Shown one piece after another: positions 51,449 through 60,972 of a stretch of 64,000 nucleotides of DNA. Location: contig NC_135069.1 in the NCBI RefSeq assembly GCF_051401765.1, positions 10,642,501 through 10,706,500 on the forward strand, written 5' to 3'. The translations under genes and the position numbers were made by a program. The first letter of the stretch is position 1. Each line of letters opens with the position of its first letter. The stretch is from Calliopsis andreniformis. Taxonomy: Eukaryota > Arthropoda > Insecta > Hymenoptera > Andrenidae. The notes below the pieces were generated by a model. It did no database searches, was not told the DNA's origin, and saw only the letters and a list, made by a program, of their open reading frames with translations.

Positions 51449-51620
51449 ACAAATCTTCAAGTTTCTTAATATTTAATGTACAAATCTTCAAGTTTCTTAA
51501 TATTTAATATACAAATCTTCAAGTTTCTTAATATTTAATATACAAATCTTCAAGTTTCTTAATATTTAATATACAAATCTTTAAGTTTCTTAATATTTAA
51601 TATACAAATCTTCAATTTTT
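51449..51620. repeat. 31-bp tandem repeat, about 5.5 units
   Basis: Units begin at 51449, 51480, 51511, 51542, 51573 and 51604 (partial), each starting ACAAATCTTCAAGTTTCTT and ending in an ATTTAATAT stretch. Only one or two bases differ between units, so the array expanded recently. The sequence around it (for example 49500-49640 and 51640-51700) is diffuse TTCAAATTT-type simple sequence from which it probably arose. Confidence 0.85.
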
Positions 51621-52132
51621 CAAATTTGCAAATTTTAAACTTCCAAGTGTACAGGTTTTTAGTATTTGTAATTTGGGGATATTTACAATAAAAGTTAAGT
51701 TTTCAAGCTTTTTAATTTTGACATTCAAATTGTTAAAGATTTGAAATTATAAGAGATCCAAGTTTTCTATTTTTGAATCTTTTCATGAGTCAATTTAAAT
51801 TTGTTCCTATTTCTGATTTCCAACTGTTTGAAGGAGTTTCTGAATTCTGTTTGTGCTTGGAGTGTTTCATAAAAACTGAGTTCTCTTTAATATAATAGGA
51901 ATTAAGGCATGTTTCCATTAGCAGGTAAAAGAAATGATGGTTTTTAGGAGATGTGGTTCATCCATTTTCGTCTTTTGACAAAATAAGTAATTGATGTAGT
52001 AATCAATTATCTTAACTGGAGTTAATTTCACTGCAATGTGAACTTACAAGTTCAACATGAACATTCCATTGAAGTCCAAATAATAATCGCCCACTAAACA
52101 AAAAAATAACAATTAACTAGAACAGTTATACC

Positions 52133-53152
52133 TCTTTTACATGGCGATTCAGAAATCGTAATTTACGTGTGCGATTCAAATCGAACGATTCTTCCATATA
52201 CTGATTCCTAAATCGTGATTCTCGTCTATATTGTCGTTTATATCTTTGTTTTCCCAATTATAAACAACGAAGGTAGACATATGATTGCAACAAGTTCAAG
52301 TTCATTGCAACAAAATAAAAATTTATAAAAAAATGTCTTCAGCAAAAATTAGTCAGCTTCAAATGGGCTACTAATTGTGGTATTAAAAATTTCCAAAAAA
52401 CTTCTTCTTTTTTTTTTGTTCAAAAAAGAACCAAATTGTCCTTTAGTTTTTTTAAATGGGATCATATATTTTTGATTTCATATAATTGCAATTGATATCA
52501 AGACGAATTTAACGACTTAATGTATCATGTCCTTGAAGTAACTTTGGATTTAACTTACACACCCTATATGTATAATTTTCTAACAAAGAAGTTCATAATA
52601 AAGGAATCGTGAACTTGTTTTTCAGTTGTATTATACTTGTTGTTTCCTGTTCATGATGTATGCTTTTTTGACTAAAGACTTTTCTGAGAAAATGGATACT
52701 ATTGTATATGGATATAGATAAAATAATGAATGAAAGCAACACTAATGTATTTGATTCTTTCTACATTTAATTTTTTCCCATACATATATTAAAAAAATGA
52801 ATTTTGTCAATTTTTCAAATGCAGGCTCTCTGTTTTTTCTATGCTTCTTATATCACATCAATTTCTGGAAAAACCACCACTGGCGACTGACTGATCGAGG
52901 ATACACGAAATTCGTATCACAATTCTGCAATTACCGTGTAAATGCCATCATTTGTTTATATTTTGTCATTTGCATCGATCTGAAGAGAACCAAATGTCTC
53001 CAACTGGTGACCAACCGATTGAGAATACACAAAATTCTTATCCAATTCTGTACTTCACGTGAATCGCCATGTGAATGGTCCCATTTAATTACACGTATGG
53101 TCGATATCCATCATACGTGAATCACGATTCACGAATCGCCATATGAAAGGAC
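52133..53152. mobile_element. Non-autonomous DNA element, about 1 kb
   Basis: The left end (TTTTACATGGCGATTCAGAA...) and the complement of the right end (TTTCATATGGCGATTCGTGA...) are inverted repeats of about 40 bases. Related subterminal motifs (CACGTGAATCGCCATGTGAA at about 53057) recur inside. The interior TTTGTTTTCCCAATTATAAA (about 52243) resembles sequence in the element at 56719-56881. A shared TTAT may be the target duplication, but this is weak. The 107-codon frame at 52797-53120 spans an internal repeat and is unlikely to be a gene. Superfamily not determined. Confidence 0.5.
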
Positions 53153-53519
53153 TCTTATTGCGAAATAATCTCCTTAGAACCTACTTAATTTCCAATTATT
53201 GTTAAAGACATCACCACTGTGTATAAATTAAAATCTTAATGTCCCATATTTCTATCCTCTGCTGAATCTAAAAGATGCAAAACGATCGAAGAAAGCAACA
53301 ATTTATACATCACTGAGTAAATACAATCGTAAATATACAGTTTTTAAAAGCAGAGCAATCTTCAGCAAAATTACTTAAAGGATCTACTCAGTACAAATCG
53401 CCCTGAAAATTGAGGAAGCCGCGCCAGTAGCGAAACATAGGACGTCGTTCAGGAAAATACCGAAAATTCAAAAGAACAAGGTCCACAAAGGAAGTACTTA
53501 ATGTTATAACACAAGTTAG

Positions 53520-54060
53520 CTCAGAATCTTGTTCATGCGTAAAGACTCGCCTCATTTCGCCCAAAGGCTACAAAGTTCTCAGGGACCACAAACGAGCGTC
53601 CGGCGACGAAAAACGAAATTCAACTATATTGCGTTACAAGAACGAGAACCTCAAAAGTACCGCACTCGGGAGGGGCGAGATAATCGAGGGAGTCGAACGG
53701 CCTCGATCCAGCCACGAGACCATCGAGGAACCTTAAACGTTTTAGCTCATGCGGAAAAACCGCATGGCAGCCGTTTCTGTCTCTCTCCCTCGCTGTCCGC
53801 TCGTTGACCACAGTAAATTTGATCAGTGCTCAAATTAATAACCGGCGAGGGGATAAAAGAGCGCGTTCCCGAGAGGCGAGAGAGAGTTGGAAAAGAAGCG
53901 GAGACCCGACCACGAGTAATTCTATACCTGTTGTGCGCGAACGAGCGATCAACCAAGTGGAAACTGAGGAGAAAGAGCTGATTCGAGCCTCCTCGTGGCG
54001 CTCTGTATTGCGTAGCTTGTATGAGTCGGTTCAAGTAGGTAGAGCTACTCTAGGAATAAT
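53520..54060. promoter_or_regulatory. GC-rich block inside ci intron
   Basis: This is a block of raised G+C with overlapping frames on both strands and no recognisable protein. It may be regulatory; support is composition only. Confidence 0.25.
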
Positions 54061-54247
54061 CTTGAGAAAAGATTATGAACTCAAGGAGAGTTTGAAATTT
54101 GTAGAGTGTTTGACAGCTGATGCTACAAATTTTGAGGAGCGATCCCACGTGTCAAAATAAGAGGAAAATGAAGAATGAGAAAGTTGCGTATAAGTCTTCA
54201 TTTCAGAGTTATTCTTTGGTGAAGAAAAGTGTAAGATTCGTCTGAAT

Positions 54248-54462
54248 TGTGTCTGACTTGGGTCCTATTCTACTGGCTTCACTGTGCCTGACGTAGCTAG
54301 GGTGCTTTGGCAGTAGAATAAGTCCCAAGTCAGACACAGTTTACGCGAATTTTAGGCATTTTTAGGAAGTTAAGACAATTTTGTTAGTCTTGATTTCTGT
54401 CCTAGCTTATCATGCAGAATCATCCCTTAAAATTTCTGGCAACTGTTGTCGAAGACTCTGTA
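54248..54462. mobile_element. Miniature inverted-repeat element, family 1 (copy 3) with strong hairpin
   Basis: Arms 54248-54275 and 54311-54338 pair over 28 bases with about three mismatches (TGTGTCTGACTTGGG... with ...CCCAAGTCAGACACA) around a 35-base loop. The family right end follows at 54431-54462 in degraded form (ending GACTCTGTA). If transcribed, the foldback would resemble a small-RNA precursor, but membership in a four-copy family argues for a transposon remnant. Confidence 0.6.
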
Positions 54463-55439
54463 TGCAAGAAAGGAATTAGGAAGAAATTCTAATGAACCTA
54501 TAAATGCTACTATTGTTCATATTGATAATAAAGCAGCATTTAATTAAGATAATATCGTGTGTTCTTGTTATAAACTCGTTACTATATGTGGCAAGTAGAA
54601 ATTTCACTGAGTTAACAACGATTAGAATTGTTTATATTAAAAATGAAACAGCGATGAATAATACAATATCTTATACTCTCGTTATGAGCTTGTTACTCTT
54701 GTTATTTTATCTTCCTATCAAGGAAAACGGTTGAAGATCACAGGGGAAAATACATATGATAAATAACAGTTTCGGTTCTTTGCAAGACAACAATTTTAAT
54801 ATTAATTTGGTTTAATTCGATTATTTCATATTATCTATGATTCTACTCAGTTTTAGAATCAAATTTGTATTTCTCCAACACCCTTGCAAGTTAAAATACA
54901 AATTTATTGTCACTAGTTTTGTTATTATTTTATTTTGTTTTTTACGAAGCTTCGTGATTTTTTAGCTTTTCCTAAGCTAATACTTATCATATTAAATAAT
55001 CAAATAATTCTTGACATTAACTGAAAGCTTTCTAATGAGTAGTTATATTTTGTGCTTTATTCAGTTACTCAATTATTTAACCGAAGATATTGATTACAAA
55101 ATTCAATACTATCGAGTTCAATAAATTGTCATTTAATAATTGTAAGCCTTTCGTGAACTTATTAAATTGAATTTTTTTCAAACTATCACGCTGTTTGCCT
55201 ATATATATAACTACATTCACAAAGTTATATTTTCTTCTTTCTAACTATGCTATATTAAAATACTCCTTTTAAATTATCAGAAGATACAAATGTTATCACA
55301 AAAAACGTGGTCTTAACTTATAAAGTAGAACATAAAACAAAAAATGCACGGTCTATCGACTGTAAGTAGCTACATGAAGTAGCTACATAAAGCATCTAAT
55401 TATCAAAAATAAACTCAGACTTATTAACCCAAACCTAAC

Positions 55440-55900
55440 CCAGACCTATCCACGTATGGCATCAAAGGTTTGAACCCAAAGTCGACCAGAAAAAATTGAA
55501 AAATTAGCAACAAATTGTCCACCAAAGAGCAAAGACTGAGTCAAAATACATGAAAGTAGCATACGCCAAAGGAAGCAATGCGAGAGGAGGTAGGGAACCG
55601 CCACCAATAACCAACGATGCCTTATACAAGCCGCCACTACGAGCTTAAGAAAGTGGTTTGTATATTACGTCGTTGGCTTGTGGTCGCAGGCAAATCGCCG
55701 CTAAAACGTTCTGACCGCAGAATCTGCCTTCCCCTCGCTGCCTTCTCGCGTCCACCATCCTCAGCCCGCTTCTCTTTCACCTTCCCCGGTTAGTTCTGGG
55801 CATCCACCTGATTACAAGTGTGCACCGAAAGGTGGACTTTTAAAATCCCTGTCGGTGTGCAGAAATATTCCCTGGTACTACGAGCTGCAAGAATTTGTAG
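55440..55900. promoter_or_regulatory. GC-rich block inside ci intron
   Basis: The block is GC-rich with no convincing exon. The minus-strand frame 55637-55446 has no recognisable domain. Confidence 0.25.
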
Positions 55901-56413
55901 CGCTTAATTGAACTGGTTCCGTGGCTGCGATGCCAGTTTGCCTAGAAGGTTTCGCAGTTATTCGTTGGATCTGCATTGGAAATCGATGGCTCGGTATCTC
56001 CTGGCATCTCTATACTGCTGGTATTTTATTTCTTAGGTGTTTAGCTTTTGGGTATGTAACTTTTATACTGATGTATCTGGAAAGAGGATTTGCCTGTCGA
56101 GATATCAGAGATTTTAATATAATCTGATGAAACCATGGCAGTTGAGAATATTTTTGATTGGTTCAGCTTTAATGAGTTCTAGTCTGTGTATTAAAGCTCT
56201 GGGTTGTGGATCGGTGGAAGGTTTTGTTTTAGAAATTGGTTCTTGGACAAGGAAGGTAGGTGAGTAGGTAGAGCGAGAATTGTGCAAGAATCCAATAACA
56301 AAAAGTCTAATTTTACCTAGTCTTCATTCTATTTTTCTGAAAATAGTATCAATGAATTGGTGAGAGTTTTTTGCTGAAAATAAACCCAAACACGATATAA
56401 ATCTATCTAGGTT

Positions 56414-56506
56414 TGATATTTAATCATTAATTCATTTTCCTTCGAAAAACTTCAAGTCACTGATATTTAATCATTAATTCATTATTCTCAGAAAAACCAT
56501 GAATTT
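56414..56506. repeat. 47-bp tandem direct repeat, about two units
   Basis: TGATATTTAATCATTAATTC occurs at 56414 and again at 56461. The rest of the unit (TTC...GAAAAAC) is more diverged. It is a small local duplication. Confidence 0.7.
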
Positions 56507-56621
56507 TCTGCCTTCACCAATTCACTGAAATTATTTTCGTAAAAGTAAAGTTAACACTATGGAACTTAGAATTGTCGGCATGGAACGATAGATTTAATCG
56601 CGCAAAGCATTTCTTTCAAGG

Positions 56622-56881
56622 TCCGATACAGACGAGTGACTTTTCATCACACGATTATACGTCTGTCTTCGTTATTTTATAAAGACATACGATCGTACAT
56701 CAGGAAGTCGCTCGTCAGCATCAGGCTTAACGGCAAATGCACACGAGCGATATTTTGACGTACAATTTCGTTGTGATTATATGTTTTTCTTTGTTTTCCC
56801 AGTTACAAGTAACGAAGACAGACGTATTATCGCAATAATATCGTGCGTGAAAATATCGCTCGCGTGCATCGGGCCTAAATG
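56622..56881. mobile_element. Two adjacent foldback elements
   Basis: Unit A (56622-56725) has inverted ends TCCGATACAGACGAGTGACTT and CCTGATGCTGACGAGCGACTT (complement). Unit B (56719-56881) has arms 56737-56759 and 56847-56869 that match at 21 of 23 positions (ATGCACRCGAGCGATATTTT). The ends of A and B are related to each other (GATRC-GACGAG and GATGCACGCGAG), and the interior of B shares a motif with the element at 52133-53152. A larger inverted pair, TACGTCTGTCTTCGTTA, links A and B. This is probably one element nested in or fused with a relative; there is no transposase. Confidence 0.55.
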
Positions 56882-57399
56882 TTGGGTCTCGCTAGCGACG
56901 CTCGATGTAACATGTCTGTCTTGCTCATTCTCGTTCTACTTATTTTCCTTATTCACTGTACATGATGTTAATAATCACATAACAAAGAGCGACGAGGATG
57001 TGTTATTAAGATTTAAACAAATAGACTTCTATTCTTGTTTAAGTGTATGTGGAATAGTTGAAGTTCAATTATTTTCAGTGCTGAATAAAAAAATCAAGTT
57101 TGAAATTGAGATTCGGGAAATTGTAAACCCAGAAGTGTTTTATCGTTGGTAATTTTAATTTTGAAACAGAAGCACGGACTTATGCACCTTTTATTTAGCA
57201 TTTTTCACAGTCAGCAGCTGATGATTAAATAATTACAGAGTAGAGGTAATTCTAAGCTTTTAGTTTTTTGTAGAAGTGACGATGTATTATTATGAATACT
57301 GAGAGTAAACGTCAATCTTTTCAGGAAGAAAGTAAATTATTAATTCTTTGCAGGCGATAGATCTACTTTAAGTAAACAATGTGTTTATTGCAGTACTAT

Positions 57400-57891
57400 T
57401 ACAGGGTGTTCAGTGGCAGCTGTCAGAAATTTTAGAGTGACCTTCTTTAAAGCTTTAGAGTTACTAATTGTTGAGGAAACGTATCAAATTCAAGTGAAAT
57501 GCGCTTGACTTAGGACTTATTCTACTTTAGGCCTGCAGTAGTTAGTGCAGATACAAAGAAATTCGTAGAATAAGCCTTAAGTCAGACACAGAGGAATCAG
57601 TAGAATAAGTACCAAGTCAGAATCAAAGAAATCAGTAAAATAAGTTCCAAGTCGGACACAGAGAACTCAGTAGAATAAGTTCCAAACCAGACACAGACAT
57701 ATTAGTAAAATATATTCCAAGTCAGACACGGTAAATTAACACGCTTTCTCAGTAATCAGTAACTCTACTGTCTGAGAAGACTGTCTTCTGACTGAAGTCT
57801 CAAACGTATTTCCATTATTCTTGATTTTCATTTTATTTCAGCGTACAGAATCAACTCTAAATTTCTGACACCTGTCGTCGAACATCCTGTA
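57400..57891. mobile_element. TA-flanked miniature element, family 1 (copy 4, most complete)
   Basis: It begins TA-CAGGGTGTTC...GGCAGCTGTCAGAAATTT and ends with the inverted counterpart AAATTTCTGACACCTG...GAACATCCTG-TA. TA at both edges and the CAGGGTGT end point to a mariner-type transposase in trans. The interior carries a GACTTAGGACTTATTCTACT arm and then a five-unit 35-bp array (57565-57738). No transposase frame. Its right edge lies four bases from the start of the tandem intron-tail duplication. Confidence 0.75.
57565..57738. repeat. 35-bp tandem array, five units, inside the element
   Basis: GTAGAATAAG-type unit starts fall at 57565, 57600, 57635, 57670 and 57705, an exact 35-base period. 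Each unit reads roughly CAGTAGAATAAGTTCCAAG followed by TCAGACACAGA. The same unit occurs singly in the other three family 1 copies, so it expanded only here. Confidence 0.85.
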
Positions 57892-57894
57892 TCA

Positions 57895-58614
57895 AATCAT
57901 CTCTTAAGGTTTCTAATACTTATTGTCAAGAACCTTGCATTGCTCATGTCCTCTTAAATCTTTCCCCAATATCTATTCCCCTAAACCCAGTCATCCATTT
58001 TTCTACCACAGTTCTACAATAACAAAGACTCTCAACTATAATTTCCAGTATCAGCCTCCTCGAGGCTAGGGAGTCCACGTGCCTCAGCTATCAGAGCGAG
58101 CCGGAAACGGGCTCTTAATCATCTCTTAAAGTTTCTAACACTTATTGTCAAGAACCTTGCATTGCTCATGTCCTCTTAAATCTTTCCCCAATATCTATTC
58201 CCCAAAAACCAGTCATCCATTTTTCTACCACAATTCTACAATAACAAAGACTCTCAACTTTAATTTCCAGTATCAGCCTCCTCTTAATCATCTCTTAAAG
58301 TTTCTAACACTTATTGTCAAGAACCTTGCATTGCTCATGTCCTCTTAAATCTTTCCCCAATATCTATTCCCCAAAAACCAGTCATCCATTTTTCTACCAC
58401 AATTCTACAATAACAAAGACTCTCAACTTTAATTTCCAGTATCAGCCTCCTCTTAATCATCTCTTAAAGTTTCTAACACTTATTGTCAAGAACCTTGCAT
58501 TGCTCATGTCCTCTTAAATCTTTCCCCAATATCTATTCCCCAAAAACCAGTCATCCATTTTTCTACCACAAATCTATAATAACAAAGACTCTCAACTATA
58601 ATTTCCAGTATCAG
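57895..58614 (+). repeat. Four tandem copies of the ci intron tail and 3' splice site
   Basis: Copies start at about 57895, 58115, 58284 and 58453. The last three have a 169-base period; the first is 222 bases because it still carries duplicated exon sequence. Each copy contains TTTCCAG and TATCAG acceptors followed by CCTCCTC. Acceptor AG positions are 58053-58054, 58275-58276, 58444-58445 and, for the genuine exon, 58613-58614. Copies 2 and 3 are almost identical. Copies 1 and 4 share ACTATAATTTCC where 2 and 3 have ACTTTAATTTCC. Both inner junctions share the same CTCTTAATCATCTCTTAA joint, so one event was later copied. Confidence 0.9.
58055..58114 (+). pseudogene. Duplicated 5' fragment of the ci exon (decoy exon)
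   Basis: This fragment is about 60 bases and repeats the first codons of the exon at 58615 in the same frame: [20 protein letters not shown]. It has three base differences from the true exon, all at third codon positions and all synonymous. It follows an intact TTTCCAGTATCAG acceptor. Reading past the copied part leaves ci sequence and meets a stop at 58177-58179 inside the next repeat unit. If this acceptor were used the product would lack everything after SRKRAL, including the Gli SYGH site and zinc fingers. It could also simply be skipped. Confidence 0.8.
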
Positions 58615-58806
58615 CCTCCTCGAGGCTAGGGAGTCCACGCGCCTCAGCTATCAGAGCGAGCCGGAAGCGGGCCCTAAGTAGCTCACCGTACTCGGATCGC
58701 TTCGACATCGACAGCATGATCCGATTCAGTCCCAATAGTCTGGCTTCCATCGTGAACGGGTCCCGAAGTAGCAGCGCGAGTGGCAGCTACGGTCATCTTT
58801 CTGCCG
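58615..58806 (+). CDS. ci: ci exon: [13 protein letters not shown] / [12 protein letters not shown] / SGSYGHLSA core
   Basis: This exon carries the most conserved N-terminal block of Gli/Ci proteins: [20 protein letters not shown], then [34 protein letters not shown] and SGSYGHLSA. It matches fly Ci ([47 protein letters not shown]) almost residue for residue. SYGH is the Suppressor-of-fused binding motif (established knowledge). The acceptor is CAG|CC at 58614; an in-frame alternative AG six bases earlier (58608) would add two codons. The donor is CCG|GTAAGT at 58807, one base into a codon as at the previous exons. One oddity is Arg (CGC, 58698-58700) in SDRF, where fly has Ser. The zinc-finger exons must lie beyond the window. 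Confidence 0.95.
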
Positions 58807-59640
58807 GTAAGTAACCAAATTACGTATCATTATCGCCGTGCCAGTTCCGCTGTCAAACTCGCCGAATTATTCCGGATCAAGATTTACCGCGTAATTAATT
58901 GAACGCTGAGCAAGGGAACGACGGGTGTGAAAAAAAAAAAGCTTGCAGGATCATCCGATGGCGGATCGACGTCGAATCGGAGCCACGGTGCAATTTTAAT
59001 AATTGGCCCCGGGTACGTTCCCTTCGATTTTTCATTTCTCGGCTGTAAATCCAGCCGCGTCGGGCCCACGTGGAACACCTGTGCGCGTAATTAGTCGTTC
59101 ACCTTCGTGGGCAGTTGTAAGAGAGACATTAAGAGCGATTTACATCGCGGATAAATATCCCGCTAAATCTCGTGAGGCGGGGAACGTGCAATTAAGAGAT
59201 CACCCGCGCATGATATCCCCCCAAAAGCGTAAGTCATTGCTGTTTACTCGGCTATCCGAGCATTTTCACCGGCAGCCACGTTCGGTGATTGATTGCTCGT
59301 AATTGCCGATGCCGTTGTGTAAACCCTTCGCTGCCGATGGAGTCGCTGGCAATCAGGCCCTGATGCAACTATAAACGTTTCACCCGGGATACGCGATACG
59401 TGAATTATGCGTGTGTAATTACACGTGTAGCCGAGCAGAAGTTGTTAATGCGACTATCGCGTAACTGCAATATCTCCCAGGCTATTACTGCCGACTGGCC
59501 GCAAACAAACGGAGCTCGTAAACGGTATGCGCTTACACGCGGGTAGCCCTTTGCTCGAGAAATCAGGTTTCTTTGGATTGGGATTTAAAACGGGCAGCGG
59601 GCAGTTAAGAAACGGAAAAGAAGGCTTGAAGGCTAGGCTA
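58807..59640. promoter_or_regulatory. GC-rich block following the ci core exon
   Basis: GC-rich sequence continues for about 830 bases past the donor, rich in TAATTA- and AATTAC-type words (homeodomain-like cores) among CG-containing words. It may be an intronic enhancer; the open frame 59003-59302 has no recognisable domain. Confidence 0.3.
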
Positions 59641-60359
59641 ATTGATTTTTTAGCGACATAAAATTCGGGTCAGCTTCGACGGTAAATGGGTTTCGCAGGT
59701 GAAGGGACTCTCGAAGAGGAATGGGAAGGTTTTGGGAATGATTTCTTTCAAAGTAAATTTACATTCTTGGGAATTTATGGCTTAAGGGCTCGTGGAATTT
59801 AGAAAATAGAAGGGTAGCATTTATTTCTGGAATAACTTAAAGCTGGGATATAAAGTTCACAATCTTCGTTCAAAAGTTAATGTCTTTTAAAGATAAATGG
59901 AATTATTATGCGTAGCTTAAAGAACTTTAATATATCTTCAAAATTACGCTTTTGTAGCGTCGACAATCGTGATGGTCTGCAATTTTATTTTATGTATCAA
60001 ACATTAAATTATATATTTATGTCATATACATTCCTTAATACTGTATTTAGAAACTCTATTAAATCTTCTTTATTTATAACCTAGTATAAATAGATTCCTG
60101 TTGTTCTGCTAAAACAGATATAAAGCAACAAAATCTCGTGTGAAGCTCAATTCTAAAAGAAATAATCTTTATTTAATCTGACTCTCACATATAAAATTAT
60201 TATAAATATTAACTTCAAGTCAAAGTATGGTACTGATACAGTTAATATAACTCGAACGAAAATTAATAAGCCATTCGAAATTTCCGCTCAGTAACGTATA
60301 TGCAGTAATAAGAGATAAATTAACGAGATATAGCGAAGATTAGAAGACCCCGCCCTCAA

Positions 60360-60972
60360 ATAATCAGAAACTTCGCGAGGCACAGCATCAGAAGTTCAGT
60401 CATTTTACAACGTCACGTCATTAAACTTGTACAGTTTCATCCCCGATCGCAACGTCCCGCGCGCAACGACTTGCATAATTCCCTGTAATATTACCAACAC
60501 AGGTGGTCCGGTCGTATATCATTTCCCCGTCGGAGGAACATCTTAACATTAGTCGTAAAATGGCCGTGATATCGGAGGCGTCGTACTTTCTCAGGAAAAC
60601 CGGGTTTCCGACCGCCGAATTACCATAATTACACGGGCCCCAATACGAGAGGAATAAAGTCATTGGCAGTAGCGTTAACGCGCAGCCCTCGTCCTCGTAA
60701 GGATCAGGTCCTGACGTTTAAAGGCTTGCACGAGGGCCCGGAGGAGGCAGCGAGGAAGGGGAGGCATCGAATTAAGGTGCCGATGCGCATGAAGCCATTA
60801 TAAAGCCGGCTGCAGCACGAACCCGCGGTACGCCCCACAAATCGAGCAGACTTCCTTGCTCGCGAGTTAAGGGCAGCCGGTAATTTGCGATTAAATGAAG
60901 TAATTAACGGATTAAAATTCAAGCGGCGCGTCGCGATCGCCGATCGTTTGTCGGCCTGACCGTCGTCGTACG
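60360..60972. promoter_or_regulatory. GC-rich block in ci intron
   Basis: This is a compact GC-rich block just left of the 442-bp duplication, with no protein recognised on either strand. It is a candidate regulatory block on composition only. Confidence 0.28.

Larger units (their letters stand above)
48702..58614 (+). other. ci: ci intron (9.9 kb) with several repeats
   Basis: This large intron begins GTAAGT at 48702. It holds GC-richer blocks (49880-50130, 51010-51350, 53520-54060, 55440-55900) that could carry enhancers. It also contains the 31-bp tandem repeat (51449-51620), four miniature-element regions (52133-53152, 54248-54462, 56622-56881, 57400-57891) and finally the four-fold repeated intron tail (57895-58614). 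The acceptor used is one of the tandem AGs at 58608 or 58614. Confidence 0.75.

Noticed and set aside
52797..53120. 107-codon frame with a hydrophobic start
   Set aside because: It spans internal repeats of a non-autonomous element. The hydrophobic start reflects T-rich DNA.
57565..57738. Regular 35-bp repeats suggestive of a CRISPR array
   Set aside because: The units are contiguous with no spacers, the context is an insect transposon within a eukaryotic intron, and no associated genes exist.
58145..58517. Two identical 67-codon frames (58145-58348 and 58314-58517)
   Set aside because: They are produced by the 169-bp tandem intron-tail repeat and have no independent coding evidence.
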